From Moraxella sp. (lineage in GTDB: Bacteria; Pseudomonadota; Gammaproteobacteria; Pseudomonadales; Moraxellaceae): a DNA stretch of 64,000 nt. The stretch covers positions 124,001 to 188,000 of the forward strand of contig JAUMYZ010000003.1 in assembly GCA_030528385.1 (NCBI GenBank), given 5' to 3'. Of this stretch, positions 17,412-26,484 are shown in pieces. The notes below the pieces were generated by a model. That model made no database searches and had not been told where the DNA came from. It saw nothing but the letters and a program-made list of their open reading frames with translations. Numbering within the stretch: the stretch's first letter is position 1; each line of letters opens with the position of its first letter. A program made the translations under genes and the position numbers.

Positions 17412-19586
17412 ATGGGTGTTTTGCAACAAGATGAACAAAACAAGCAACAGACAGTGCGTTTTGCCATTAGGGGCATGACCTGTCAGGCTTGTGCCAGTCG
17501 TATTGAAAAAGTACTAAGTAAAAAAAATGCCATCAGTCAAGTGGCGGTCAATTTTGCCAGTGAAACCGCCACCATGCGTTTTGACACGCAGCTGACCAAC
17601 CCCGAGCAAATCATCGCTTGGATAGCCAAAACAGGCTTTGAAGCTGTGTTGGTGAGCGACAAGCCAAGCGCGCCAGCAGCGCACAACACATCAGTGCCTT
17701 GGGTTTTGCTGCTGCTATGGCTGCTGTCTGCACCGTTTTGGGTGGCGATGGCGGGCATGCTGGTTGGCAGTCATGCGTTGATGTTGCCAACTTGGCTGCA
17801 ATTTGTGTTGGCAAGCGTGGTGCAGTTTGTGTTTGGGGCACGCTTTTACCAAGGGGCTTTTGAGAGTATCAAAGGCGGTCTTGCCAATATGGACGCGTTG
17901 GTGGCACTGGGTACGACCGCCATTTGGGCGTATTCAAGTTATGTGTGGTGGGCAGGCAGCCACGAAGTGTATTTTGAAGCGTCTGTGATGGTGATTGCTT
18001 TTGTCAGTTTGGGCAAATTTTTGGAGCAACGCACCAAAAAACAAGGACTAGACAGCGTGTCAGCGATGATGGCGCTGATTCCTAGCACAGCGCTGGTCAA
18101 AAAACAAGACGCTTGGGTACAAACCAAGATTGACAATATCCAAGTGGGCGATGTGTTGCTGGCGCGTCATGGCGATAGGGTGGCGGTTGATGGTAGGGTG
18201 CTTGATGGGGTGGCTTATATCAACGAAGCCCATCTGACCGGTGAGAGTCAAACCTTGAGCAAGCAAGTTGGCGACAAGGTGCTGGCAGGCAGTGTGGTCG
18301 CAGAAGGCAGTTTTAGTTATCAAGCCACCGCCACAGGCAACCAGACCGCTTTGTCAGACATGATACAAGCACTTGATGACGCCCAAGGCACCAAAGCCCA
18401 TATTGCGCGTATTGCTGATAGGGTGGCAGGCGTGTTTGTGCCTGTGGTGGTGGTGATTGCTGTGCTGACTTTTTTGGCGCATTTTGTTTGGGGGCAAAGC
18501 GCTGATGTGGCGCTGATGCGCGCGGTGTCGGTGCTGGTGATTGCTTGTCCTTGTGCGCTGGGGCTGGCAACGCCTGCAGCGATTATGGCAGGCATGGGGT
18601 TGGCAGCTCGTCATGGCGTTGTGTTTAAAGACGCTCCCAGTCTTGAGCTGGCGGGGCGTGTTGATACGATGGTATTTGATAAGACAGGCACTTTAACGCT
18701 GGGTCAGCCCACTGTACAGGCATCGCATTTATTGGATAATTCAAAAACTGGCGAAGACGTGCTTGCCATCACTGCCAGCCTTGAGCAGCACGCCGCGCAC
18801 CCATTGGCAGTTGCCATCGTTGAGTATGCCCAAGACAAATCGTTGTCGCTGTATCAAGCCACCAACGTACAAAGCATTATTGGACAGGGCATTTGTGGTG
18901 ATATTGCTGGAGTGGGTCATGTCAAAGTGGGCACGCCCCAGTTTATTGGTGTGGACAAAAATACACTGCCAAAGGGTGATGTTTGGCAGATTGCCAGCAT
19001 GGTGGCGGTTTCGGTTGATGATAAGGCACAAGCCATTTATGCGCTTGTTGATGAGCCCAAAGCCGACAGCGCACAGGTCATTGCTCGCCTAAAAAATGAC
19101 GGCGTCGCCAGCGTGATGATGAGTGGCGACCATCAAGCGGTGGTGGATTTTGTGGCGGACAAATTGGGCATTTGCCATGCTTATGGTGGTTTGTCGCCCA
19201 GAGACAAAGCCAACAAAATCAAATCTTTGCAAGATAAGGGTAAAAAAGTCGCTATGGTGGGTGATGGGGTTAATGATGCCCCAGCGATGGCACAGGCACA
19301 GGCAAGTTTTGCAGTAGGCAGTGCGTCCGACATTGCCAAACACACCGCTTCGGCGTATTTGGTGGGCAATGCCTTAACCCACGCTTATTATGCCCAAAAA
19401 GTTGCCAAACTCACCCTAACCAACATCAAACAAAACTTATTTTTTGCTTTTGTGTATAACTGTATTGGTATTGCCTTGGCGGTGGCAGGGTTATTAAATC
19501 CAATGATAGCAGCGATGGCGATGGCACTAAGCTCGGTGTCGGTGCTTGCCAATGCCATGCGTTTAAAAAAGGTGCAGCTGCTTTGA
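17412..19586 (+). CDS. copA: Copper-exporting P1B-type ATPase
   Basis: Inner-membrane Cu(I) efflux pump of 724 residues. It has one N-terminal HMA domain (GMTCQACASRIEKVL near residues 18-32), eight predicted helices, the transport-site CPC in IACPCALGLATP near residue 380, the phosphorylation site DKTGTLTLGQ, the nucleotide-binding HP in EQHAAHPLA and the hinge GDGVNDAPAMA. A GTG precedes the ATG at 17412 directly; the ATG is preferred. It pairs with copZ. It differs from the CcoI-type ATPase at 39 kb, which has an extra N-terminal cysteine cluster. Confidence 0.95.
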   Translation: MGVLQQDEQNKQQTVRFAIRGMTCQACASRIEKVLSKKNAISQVAVNFASETATMRFDTQLTNPEQIIAWIAKTGFEAVLVSDKPSAPAAHNTSVPWVLLLLWLLSAPFWVAMAGMLVGSHALMLPTWLQFVLASVVQFVFGARFYQGAFESIKGGLANMDALVALGTTAIWAYSSYVWWAGSHEVYFEASVMVIAFVSLGKFLEQRTKKQGLDSVSAMMALIPSTALVKKQDAWVQTKIDNIQVGDVLLARHGDRVAVDGRVLDGVAYINEAHLTGESQTLSKQVGDKVLAGSVVAEGSFSYQATATGNQTALSDMIQALDDAQGTKAHIARIADRVAGVFVPVVVVIAVLTFLAHFVWGQSADVALMRAVSVLVIACPCALGLATPAAIMAGMGLAARHGVVFKDAPSLELAGRVDTMVFDKTGTLTLGQPTVQASHLLDNSKTGEDVLAITASLEQHAAHPLAVAIVEYAQDKSLSLYQATNVQSIIGQGICGDIAGVGHVKVGTPQFIGVDKNTLPKGDVWQIASMVAVSVDDKAQAIYALVDEPKADSAQVIARLKNDGVASVMMSGDHQAVVDFVADKLGICHAYGGLSPRDKANKIKSLQDKGKKVAMVGDGVNDAPAMAQAQASFAVGSASDIAKHTASAYLVGNALTHAYYAQKVAKLTLTNIKQNLFFAFVYNCIGIALAVAGLLNPMIAAMAMALSSVSVLANAMRLKKVQLL

Positions 19587-19674
19587 TGGTTGCCAAATAT
19601 TGTTACAAAACCTACCCGACACACCAAAAATCGTGTATTATGTGATGATTTTTAATCATGATTAGAGAAACAAC

Positions 19675-20778
19675 ATGAGCCAAGTTCCCAACCTAGACAC
19701 CACCCAAATCCACGATTTACGCCAGCAAATAGATACCATTGATGAACAAATTCAAACACTCATCAATGAGCGTGCCAGTATTGCCCAACAAGTTGCCATC
19801 GCCAAAAAAGACAACGAAAACCATCCCATTTTTTATCGCCCTGAACGTGAAGCCCAAGTGCTAAAAGCGGTGATGGCTCGCAATACTGGACCACTCAGCG
19901 GTGAAAAGATGGCACGGCTGTTTCGTGAGATTATGTCTGTGTGCTTGGAGCTTGAAGCCCCACAAAAAGTGGCTTTTTTGGGGCCTGTGGGCACTTTTAC
20001 CCACGCTGCCGCCCTAAAACACTTTGGCAAAGCTGCCAGTGCTGTTCCGCTTGCCACCATCACCGATGTGTTTCGTGAAGTGGAAGCAGGCTCGGCGATG
20101 TATGGCGTGGTGCCTGTGGAAAACTCATCAGAAGGCGTGGTCAATCATACACTGGACGCTTTTTTAAGCTCCAGTCTAAATATCATCGGCGAAGTAGAAT
20201 TGCCCATTCATCACAATTTTTTGGTGGCAGAGCATACCAAAGTGGACAGCCTAAGCCGAATTTATAGTCATCAGCAGTCTTTGGCACAGTGCCGTCATTG
20301 GCTTGATGTTAATTTCCCCAATGTAGAACGTGTGGCGGTTGCCAGTAACGGTGAAGCTGCCAAACGCCTGCAAAACGAGTGGCACTCTGCCGCCATCGCA
20401 GGGGACGTGGCAGTGGCTGAATACGGCTTGCACAAGCTGTACGAAAACATAGAAGACAACCCAAACAACACCACCCGCTTTTTAATCATTGGACATGAAG
20501 CGATTGCCCCCAGCGGACAAGACAAAACGTCCATCGTGGTGTCTAGCCCAGACAGAGCAGGGGCACTCATTGAGATTTTAGAACCGCTAAAACGCCACAA
20601 CGTTTCTATGACCAGCATTGAGACCCGTCCTGAGCGTCCAAACAAATGGGCGTATGTGTTTTTTATTGACATGACGGGGCATATCAATGATGATAACGTC
20701 AAATCTGCCATAGACGACATCAGCAAAATCGCCAAAGACGTGCGAGTGCTCGGCTCTTATCCCAAGGCGGTTTTGTAA
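19675..20778 (+). CDS. pheA: Bifunctional chorismate mutase/prephenate dehydratase
   Basis: The P-protein (367 residues) takes chorismate through prephenate to phenylpyruvate. Domains in order: chorismate mutase (residues about 10-95; IHDLRQQIDTIDEQI, RPEREAQVL), prephenate dehydratase (about 100-275; VAFLGPVGTFTHAAA, VPVENSSEGVVNHT and the catalytic NNTTRFLIIG), and a regulatory ACT domain (about 285-365; SPDRAGALIEIL, then IETRPERPNKWAYVFFID) that binds phenylalanine for feedback inhibition. The start ATG lies after AGAGAAACAAC. The gene is followed by a YwqG-like gene and the tyrA-aroA fusion, so the branch point to Phe and Tyr is encoded together. Confidence 0.97.
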   Translation: MSQVPNLDTTQIHDLRQQIDTIDEQIQTLINERASIAQQVAIAKKDNENHPIFYRPEREAQVLKAVMARNTGPLSGEKMARLFREIMSVCLELEAPQKVAFLGPVGTFTHAAALKHFGKAASAVPLATITDVFREVEAGSAMYGVVPVENSSEGVVNHTLDAFLSSSLNIIGEVELPIHHNFLVAEHTKVDSLSRIYSHQQSLAQCRHWLDVNFPNVERVAVASNGEAAKRLQNEWHSAAIAGDVAVAEYGLHKLYENIEDNPNNTTRFLIIGHEAIAPSGQDKTSIVVSSPDRAGALIEILEPLKRHNVSMTSIETRPERPNKWAYVFFIDMTGHINDDNVKSAIDDISKIAKDVRVLGSYPKAVL

Positions 20779-20821
20779 AGCAGTCCAAGCCGTGTGCCAA
20801 CCCTTGATTAAGGAAAATCCC

Positions 20822-21697
20822 ATGACAAAATCCGATTTGCCCCAGCCTTTACAGACCTTGCTTGACATCTCAAAGGTAAATTGTATAAAAATTGAGCTAT
20901 CCAAAAAAGACAATGACTTTATGCCAAGCGTCAATAGCAAAATCGGTGGCACGGGTTATTTGCCCGCAGGCGAGCAGTACCCTGTCAAATCAGATGGCAC
21001 ACCGCTGGTATTATTGGCTCAAATCAATTTTAAAGAATTGTCCACAAAAGTGGATATTAACCAATTATCGCACCCCTTGCCAAAACAAGGCATTTTGCAG
21101 ATTTATATTGATGGCAAAGACGATGATTATTTGTATGGCTGTAATTTTGATGATTATCTGCCCCATGATGGTTATCAAGTGCGGTTTTGGCAAGATGACA
21201 GTTTGCCATTAAATATTGCTGAATTAACCCAAATCAGCGAGCAATTAAAACGCCTTGATACTGACTGCTTACCCTTTGATTTTAATTATCAATATAATAT
21301 GGCTTTTGTGTTGAGCGAGCAATCCTGTGGCACAAACTGCTTTGAATACAGTGCCATTGCCGACACCGTTGAGCCACTAAAAGGCAATAATGTTTGGGAT
21401 TATTTAGAAGAAGTGTTGGACGTGGACGACCCTGATGGGTATTTGGAGCGTTATGACGAACTGTCGGGCAATGGTTATGGACAGCATTTGATATTGGGCT
21501 ATCCTTATTTTACCCAGACCGACCCCCGAGAATACAACGAGCAATTACAAGCACATATTTTATTGTTTCAAATAGACACCGATGACGATAATGACATCAT
21601 GTGGGGCGATTGTGGTGTGGCAAACTTTTTTATCCACCCTGATGAGCTAAAAAACCAAGATTTTAGCAAACTTGTTTATAATTGGGACTGCTGTTGA
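20822..21697 (+). CDS. YwqG-like (DUF1963) protein
   Basis: A soluble, acidic protein of 291 residues. The pattern GTGYLPAGEQYPVKSDGTPL followed by LLAQINFKEL near residue 70, and the later LILGYPYFTQTDPRE and LLFQIDTDDDNDIMWGDCGV, are the hallmarks of the DUF1963/YwqG family, whose biochemical role is not known. The ATG at 20822 follows AAGGAAAATCCC; an upstream in-frame start at 20792 has no ribosome site. Its stop codon overlaps the ATG of tyrA-aroA by one base (TGATG), so translation is probably coupled, though a link to aromatic synthesis is only contextual. Confidence 0.82.
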   Translation: MTKSDLPQPLQTLLDISKVNCIKIELSKKDNDFMPSVNSKIGGTGYLPAGEQYPVKSDGTPLVLLAQINFKELSTKVDINQLSHPLPKQGILQIYIDGKDDDYLYGCNFDDYLPHDGYQVRFWQDDSLPLNIAELTQISEQLKRLDTDCLPFDFNYQYNMAFVLSEQSCGTNCFEYSAIADTVEPLKGNNVWDYLEEVLDVDDPDGYLERYDELSGNGYGQHLILGYPYFTQTDPREYNEQLQAHILLFQIDTDDDNDIMWGDCGVANFFIHPDELKNQDFSKLVYNWDCC

Positions 21698-24006
21698 TGG
21701 GCAATGCTATTTTGTTTAAAAAAACAGCCATCATCGGCTTGGGGCTGATTGGGTCAAGCATTTTATCCGCCATGCGTGATAGGGGCTTGACCGAATTTGT
21801 CATTGCCACTGACCGTGATGGCGATAGCCTAAAATTTGCCAAAAATGTGGGGCTGATTGATAAGAGTGCCAGCGGTATTGATGAGCTGTGCCAACAGGAC
21901 GTGGATTTGTACATCATCGCCACGCCCACGCGTGCCACCGCCAGTATTGTCCGTGAACTTGCTTGTGCCAAAGCAGGCGGCAAAATCGCCGATACCGCCA
22001 TCATCACCGATGTTGCCAGCACTAAAGGCAGTATTTATCAAGCGGTGGTCGGTGCGTGCGACGATTTGGACAAGCCTAATGATTGGCTAAATTTTGTGCT
22101 ATCGCACCCCATTGCAGGGGCAGAAAACTCTGGCGTCCACGCTCGCAATCCACGCCTATTTGTGGGGCGACAGTTTATTATTTGTGCAGACAAGCCGCCC
22201 ACCGCCAAAGAGCATTTTATCTGTCAAATCAAAACCTTATGGGAACATATCGGAGCCAATGTCATCATCATGAACAGTCAAAGACACGATGAGATTTTGG
22301 CTTATACCAGTCATCTGCCCCATTTGTTGTCCTTTAATTTGACCCATCAGCTGGCAAGCCATGATGACAACTTGGACATTTTTCGCTATGCGGCGGGTGG
22401 ATTTGCCGATTTTAGTCGCATTTCAGCAAGCAGTCCTGTCATGTGGCATGACATTTTTATGGACAATAAAGACGCTTTGTTAAAGTCGCTTGATGAATAC
22501 GAAGCCAATTTAGCCACCTTTCGCCAGCTGATTGAACAAGAAAACTCTGCCAAACTGACAGAATATCTTACCACGGCACGCCATGCACGCCGTCATTTTG
22601 GGCATATGCTCGCCCAAGCACAACTGCATAAAGCCACCCACAACCACCATTTATCACGAGAAACCACCATGACCGACCAAACACAAAGCTATCACATCAC
22701 ACCAAGTCAAGCCATCTGTGGCACGATTAGCGTGCCGGGGGACAAATCCATTTCGCACCGCTGTATCATGCTTGGGTCGCTGGCGGATGGCGTTACTCAT
22801 GTGTCAGGATTTTTGGAAGGCGAAGACGCCCTAGCGACTTTGCAAGCCTTTAAAGACATGGGTGTCAAGATTGAACGAGACGGCGATAAAGTAACCATTT
22901 ATGGCGTGGGCGTGGACGGCTTGCAAGCCCCCAAAGACGCTTTGTACATGGGCAACTCTGGCACCAGTATGCGACTTTTGGCAGGGATTTTATCCGCTCA
23001 GAGCTTTGACAGTGTGATGACGGGCGATGTCAGCCTATCAAAACGCCCTATGGAGCGTGTGGCAAAACCGTTAAGAGAGATGGGGGCGGTGGTGCAAACT
23101 ACGGGCGAAAAAGGCACTGCCCCAATTTCCATCACAGGTGGTCAAAAACTAAGCGGCATTGAGTATGCCCTGCCTGTGGCGTCCGCCCAAATCAAGTCTT
23201 GTTTAATCTTGGCAAGCCTATGGGCAAACGGCACAACCACCATCATAGAGCCTGAAATCAGCCGAGACCACACCGAGCGTATGCTCACCGCTTTTGGCTA
23301 TCCTGTGGTTACAGATGGCAACAAAATCTCCATCACAGGGGGTGGGCGGCTGACCGCCACAGACATCACTGTGCCAGCAGACATTTCTAGTGCGGCATTT
23401 TTTATGGTGCTTGGGGCAATCGGTGGTGGTGAAGGCTTGACCATACAAAAGGTGGGTATGAACCCCACACGCACAGGGGTGATTGATATTTTAAAACTCA
23501 TGGGGGCAGACATCAGTATCACCAATCAAACGCTGGTGGGCGGTGAGCCAATCGCTGATATTAGCGTGCGTCCATCTGATTTGCATGGCATAGATATTCC
23601 GCCAGAGCTTGTGCCACTGGCGATTGATGAGTTTCCAGTCTTGTTTGTGGCGGCAAGCTGTGCCACAGGTACGACCAAACTGACGGGAGCAAAAGAGCTT
23701 AGAGTTAAAGAATCTGACCGCATACAAGTGATGGCAGATGGGCTGACCACGCTTGGTGTGGATTGTACGGTTTTAGAAGATGGTATCATCATCAACGGCA
23801 AAGGCGTGCCAAGCGAGCGTAATGCAGTCTTTGGTGGTGGGGTGATTGACAGTCATCACGACCACCGTATCGCCATGAGTTTTGCCATTGCCAGCAGCCG
23901 AGCGTCTGATGAGATTGTCATTCATGGCACACAAACGGTGGCAACCAGTTTTCCTAACTTTGCCGAACTTGCCAATCAAGTTGGGCTTAATATTTTAGTC
24001 AAATAA
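21697..24006 (+). CDS. tyrA-aroA: Prephenate dehydrogenase / EPSP synthase fusion
   Basis: A two-enzyme protein of 769 residues. The N-terminal half is prephenate dehydrogenase (residues about 1-300; NAD loop IIGLGLIGSSILSAMRD, HPIAGAENSGVHA), which makes 4-hydroxyphenylpyruvate for tyrosine. The C-terminal half (about 325-769) is 3-phosphoshikimate 1-carboxyvinyltransferase, with SVPGDKSISHRCIMLGSLA, MGNSGTSMRLLAGIL and RVKESDRIQVMA, the target of glyphosate. The TyrA-AroA fusion is known from Pseudomonas, Acinetobacter and relatives. The start overlaps the previous stop by one base, and a strong terminator follows. Confidence 0.96.
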   Translation: MGNAILFKKTAIIGLGLIGSSILSAMRDRGLTEFVIATDRDGDSLKFAKNVGLIDKSASGIDELCQQDVDLYIIATPTRATASIVRELACAKAGGKIADTAIITDVASTKGSIYQAVVGACDDLDKPNDWLNFVLSHPIAGAENSGVHARNPRLFVGRQFIICADKPPTAKEHFICQIKTLWEHIGANVIIMNSQRHDEILAYTSHLPHLLSFNLTHQLASHDDNLDIFRYAAGGFADFSRISASSPVMWHDIFMDNKDALLKSLDEYEANLATFRQLIEQENSAKLTEYLTTARHARRHFGHMLAQAQLHKATHNHHLSRETTMTDQTQSYHITPSQAICGTISVPGDKSISHRCIMLGSLADGVTHVSGFLEGEDALATLQAFKDMGVKIERDGDKVTIYGVGVDGLQAPKDALYMGNSGTSMRLLAGILSAQSFDSVMTGDVSLSKRPMERVAKPLREMGAVVQTTGEKGTAPISITGGQKLSGIEYALPVASAQIKSCLILASLWANGTTTIIEPEISRDHTERMLTAFGYPVVTDGNKISITGGGRLTATDITVPADISSAAFFMVLGAIGGGEGLTIQKVGMNPTRTGVIDILKLMGADISITNQTLVGGEPIADISVRPSDLHGIDIPPELVPLAIDEFPVLFVAASCATGTTKLTGAKELRVKESDRIQVMADGLTTLGVDCTVLEDGIIINGKGVPSERNAVFGGGVIDSHHDHRIAMSFAIASSRASDEIVIHGTQTVATSFPNFAELANQVGLNILVK

Positions 24007-24018
24007 ACCAAACCAACG

Positions 24019-24054
24019 TGGTGGGCTAGGCAATGTTTAGCCCAACCATTTTTA
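24019..24054 (+). terminator. Terminator after tyrA-aroA
   Basis: TGGTGGGCTA pairs with TAGCCCAACCA (one bulged base) across a short loop, followed by TTTTTA. It also overlaps the upstream extension of the rarD frame, which supports the later rarD start. Confidence 0.85.
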
Positions 24055-24065
24055 TACGCCGATTC

Positions 24066-24959
24066 ATGACCAATAATCTTGCCACCACCCAAAATGCCAA
24101 GCACGGCATTGTCATGGGGCTGACGGCTTATTTTATATGGAGCTGTTTTCCGTTTTATTTTAAACAGCTTGATGGTTATCATGCCATTGAAATCATCGTT
24201 CATCGTATTGTTTGGACTTTTGTGTTATTGCTGTTGTTTTTAATCGTCACAAAGCACACCCAAAGCATTGCCATCATCAAACAAAACCCCAAAGTACTTT
24301 TTTGGACATTTGTCTCGGGACTACTGATTGCAACCAACTGGCTGACCTATGTGTGGGCGGTGGCAAACGATAAAATCATAGACGCAAGTTTGGGCTATTT
24401 TATCAGCCCCTTAATGGGGGTGGCGTTGTCATTTTTTATTTTAAAAGAAAGGCTTAGACCCTTACAAATTGTCGCAGTCAGTTTAGCATTGGTGGCGGTC
24501 ATCACGCAAGTTGTCATGCTTGGATTTTTGCCGATTGTCTCTTTGCTTTTGGCATTGAGCTTTGCGTTTTATGGCATCATGCAAAAGAAAACGCCTTTAA
24601 CGTCCATTTTTGGTTTGTTTTTGGAAACAGCATTGCTGGTGCCGTTTTGCTTGATTTGGCTTGGGGTCAATGACGTAACCAGCAGTCAATTGGCGTTTTG
24701 GTTGTCTGGCGATATTTGGCTGCTTATGCTTGCAGGTCCTATCACGCTCATTCCGTTGTTGCTTTATAATCAAGCCACAAAACTGGTCAGTTTTAATACC
24801 CTAAGTTTTATGCAGTACATCACGCCCACCAGCGTTTTTATGATTGCGGTGTTTTATTATCATGAGCCGATAGATGTGCCGCGTTTGCTGATTTTTGGGC
24901 TGATTTGGGCAGGACTTGCCATATTTAGTATGGACATGGTCAAACATCGTAAGGTTTAA
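24066..24959 (+). CDS. rarD: RarD/EamA-family transporter
   Basis: An inner-membrane protein of 297 residues with about ten helices, made of two EamA halves. GIVMGLTAYFIWSCFPFYFK, HRIVWTFVLL, GYFISPLMGVALSFFIL and the late LYNQATKLVSFNTLSFMQYI are the RarD signature. The family is annotated for chloramphenicol sensitivity or drug/metabolite efflux, with no firm substrate. The ATG at 24066 is chosen because the upstream frame runs into the preceding terminator. It is followed by folB after 34 bases. Confidence 0.9.
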   Translation: MTNNLATTQNAKHGIVMGLTAYFIWSCFPFYFKQLDGYHAIEIIVHRIVWTFVLLLLFLIVTKHTQSIAIIKQNPKVLFWTFVSGLLIATNWLTYVWAVANDKIIDASLGYFISPLMGVALSFFILKERLRPLQIVAVSLALVAVITQVVMLGFLPIVSLLLALSFAFYGIMQKKTPLTSIFGLFLETALLVPFCLIWLGVNDVTSSQLAFWLSGDIWLLMLAGPITLIPLLLYNQATKLVSFNTLSFMQYITPTSVFMIAVFYYHEPIDVPRLLIFGLIWAGLAIFSMDMVKHRKV

Positions 24960-24993
24960 ATGGTGTTTAAATAAATCAGTGTAGAGTATAACT

Positions 24994-25359
24994 ATGAATG
25001 ACATTGTTTTTATTAAAGATTTACAAATCAATACCTTAATCGGCGTTTATGACTGGGAGCGTGCCATCAAACAGCAGCTTGTCATCAGCTGTGAGATGGT
25101 TTGTGATATGAAAAAAGCCGCCCAAAGTGATGATGTCGCCTTTGCCATCAACTACAAAACCGTGTGCGAAGACATAGAAAGGCTGTGCCACCAAATCAAA
25201 GCCAAACTGTTGGAAAAATTGGCCGAAGAGATATGTGCTTATATTTTGGCAAACTATCCTTGTCAAGCCATCACGCTCACCATCAACAAACCCAACGCCA
25301 TCAAACAAGCCAGTAGCGTGGGTGTAAAAATGACTCGCCAAAAACGATATGGTGATTAA
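24994..25359 (+). CDS. folB: Dihydroneopterin aldolase
   Basis: FolB (121 residues) cleaves 7,8-dihydroneopterin to 6-hydroxymethyl-dihydropterin and glycolaldehyde in folate synthesis. The N-terminal motif IKDLQINTLIGVYDWERAIKQ includes the conserved Glu of DWER near residue 24. NYKTVCEDI and the catalytic-Lys segment INKPNAIKQASSVGVKMTR near the end are intact. Its last codons overlap the next frame (folK) by 11 bases, so the two consecutive pathway steps are probably translated together. Confidence 0.94.
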   Translation: MNDIVFIKDLQINTLIGVYDWERAIKQQLVISCEMVCDMKKAAQSDDVAFAINYKTVCEDIERLCHQIKAKLLEKLAEEICAYILANYPCQAITLTINKPNAIKQASSVGVKMTRQKRYGD

Positions 25360-25795
25360 GGATTTGTCGCTTATCGCCATGCCTGCGATTGGGGCGATGG
25401 TTTTGTCTTTGGGCAGTAACCACCAAAGCGAGACGTCTTTTGAGACGGCATTTGGACTGCTTGACGGGCTGGGCGGATTTGTGGCGTCTGACATCACAAC
25501 AAGCCAAGACCACACAGGCAAAACCAACACCATCTATCACAATGCGTGCGTGCTGCTGACGTTAGACAAGTGGTGGGATTTTTGTGGGCTGGCAAGTCGC
25601 TTAAAGCACATAGAGCATTTGTGTGGCACAAGCTGGCTGCTCAAACAACAAAACGTTGTGCCAATGGACATTGATGTCTTGGCGGTCAAGGCACAAAATG
25701 ACTGGCAAATCAGCCAAAGGCGTTTGCCCTTCAAACAGCATGAGCTGATGGGACTGACACAGATTGCGCCCTTTTTGTGTGAGATGAGCCACTAA
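25349..25795 (+). CDS. folK: Divergent HPPK (6-hydroxymethyl-dihydropterin pyrophosphokinase)
   Basis: A protein of at most 148 residues. MVLSLGSNHQSETSFETAF near residue 17 matches the HPPK opening, and VVPMDIDVLAV near residues 108-118 keeps the catalytic D-x-D (family form RTLDLDILLY); RRLPFKQHELMGLTQIAPFL takes the place of PHPRMHERAFVLVPL. The usual WGPR loop and PHP are lost, so activity is uncertain. Starts at 25349, 25379 or 25397 are all possible; the last gives the canonical N-terminus but has no good ribosome site. The overlap with folB supports the assignment. The stop overlaps the convergent gene by 4 bases. Confidence 0.75.
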   Translation: MVIKDLSLIAMPAIGAMVLSLGSNHQSETSFETAFGLLDGLGGFVASDITTSQDHTGKTNTIYHNACVLLTLDKWWDFCGLASRLKHIEHLCGTSWLLKQQNVVPMDIDVLAVKAQNDWQISQRRLPFKQHELMGLTQIAPFLCEMSH

Positions 25796-26484
25796 ATAAA
25801 AAAGTGCAACACAAGCGCCACCAATGCCACCAAACAGGCGATGATTAAGGCGGTCTTGGTGCTTTGTTGTTTGCTTTTTAGCTCAATCAGTGATGTGCTA
25901 AGACGGTCGTTTTCAACCCTGAGTTGGCTGATGGTTTTTTCTTGTTCAATGATTTTGGCTTTGTAGTTTTCTCGTTTTTGTTGGCGCTCTTCTTCGGTGG
26001 GTTTGTGCTGTTTGCCTTTGATTTTTTCTAATAAAGTTTGCACAGCGCCGCCTATGCCCAAACGCACCAAAAATGCTTTTAGATGAGCCACATCTTGGGT
26101 GTCTCCACGAATTTGTAAGCCATCAACGCTGGCAGGATTGTGGTTGGTCAGCAGCCCCAGCAGCTGAAAGCTGTAAGCATTGATGGTCATGTCGGCATTG
26201 GGCTTGTGGGCGGGCAGTCTGTCGTCTAAGAGCACACCGCGATAACCAAAGCTGGCGTAGAGTTGTGTGTGGGGCAAATAAGTGCGAATGCACACAACCT
26301 TATCGCCGCTGGCAAGCGGATAGGCCAGTTCGCGCAATTTGGGGTCAAAACGCAAAGCCAAGGTGATGGCAGATTCCAAAAACACCAACAAAACATTTAA
26401 AAAACCACGAGAGATTGTACCGACTTGATTGTCGGCTGTTGTTTGGGTGGGTTGCTCCAATGATTTGTTGGTTGTTTTGTTCAT
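25792..26484 (-). CDS. SCP2/UbiJ-like protein with coiled coil and C-terminal membrane anchor
   Basis: A protein of 230 residues from the ATG at 26484 (GGAA lies 6 bases before it; a longer frame to 26607 is open but less likely). Residues about 25-140 resemble the SCP2-like domain of UbiJ: a helix, KLRELAYPLASGDKVV, a beta-rich centre with LYASFGYRGVLLDDR, then LQIRGDTQDVAHLKAFLV. Residues about 155-205 form a charged coiled coil (EEERQQKRENYKAKIIEQEK), and the last 20 residues are a membrane helix. UbiJ is a lipid-binding accessory factor of ubiquinone synthesis, but it has no such anchor. The UbiJ link is inferred from pattern only. Confidence 0.55.
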   Translation of the reverse strand: MNKTTNKSLEQPTQTTADNQVGTISRGFLNVLLVFLESAITLALRFDPKLRELAYPLASGDKVVCIRTYLPHTQLYASFGYRGVLLDDRLPAHKPNADMTINAYSFQLLGLLTNHNPASVDGLQIRGDTQDVAHLKAFLVRLGIGGAVQTLLEKIKGKQHKPTEEERQQKRENYKAKIIEQEKTISQLRVENDRLSTSLIELKSKQQSTKTALIIACLVALVALVLHFFI

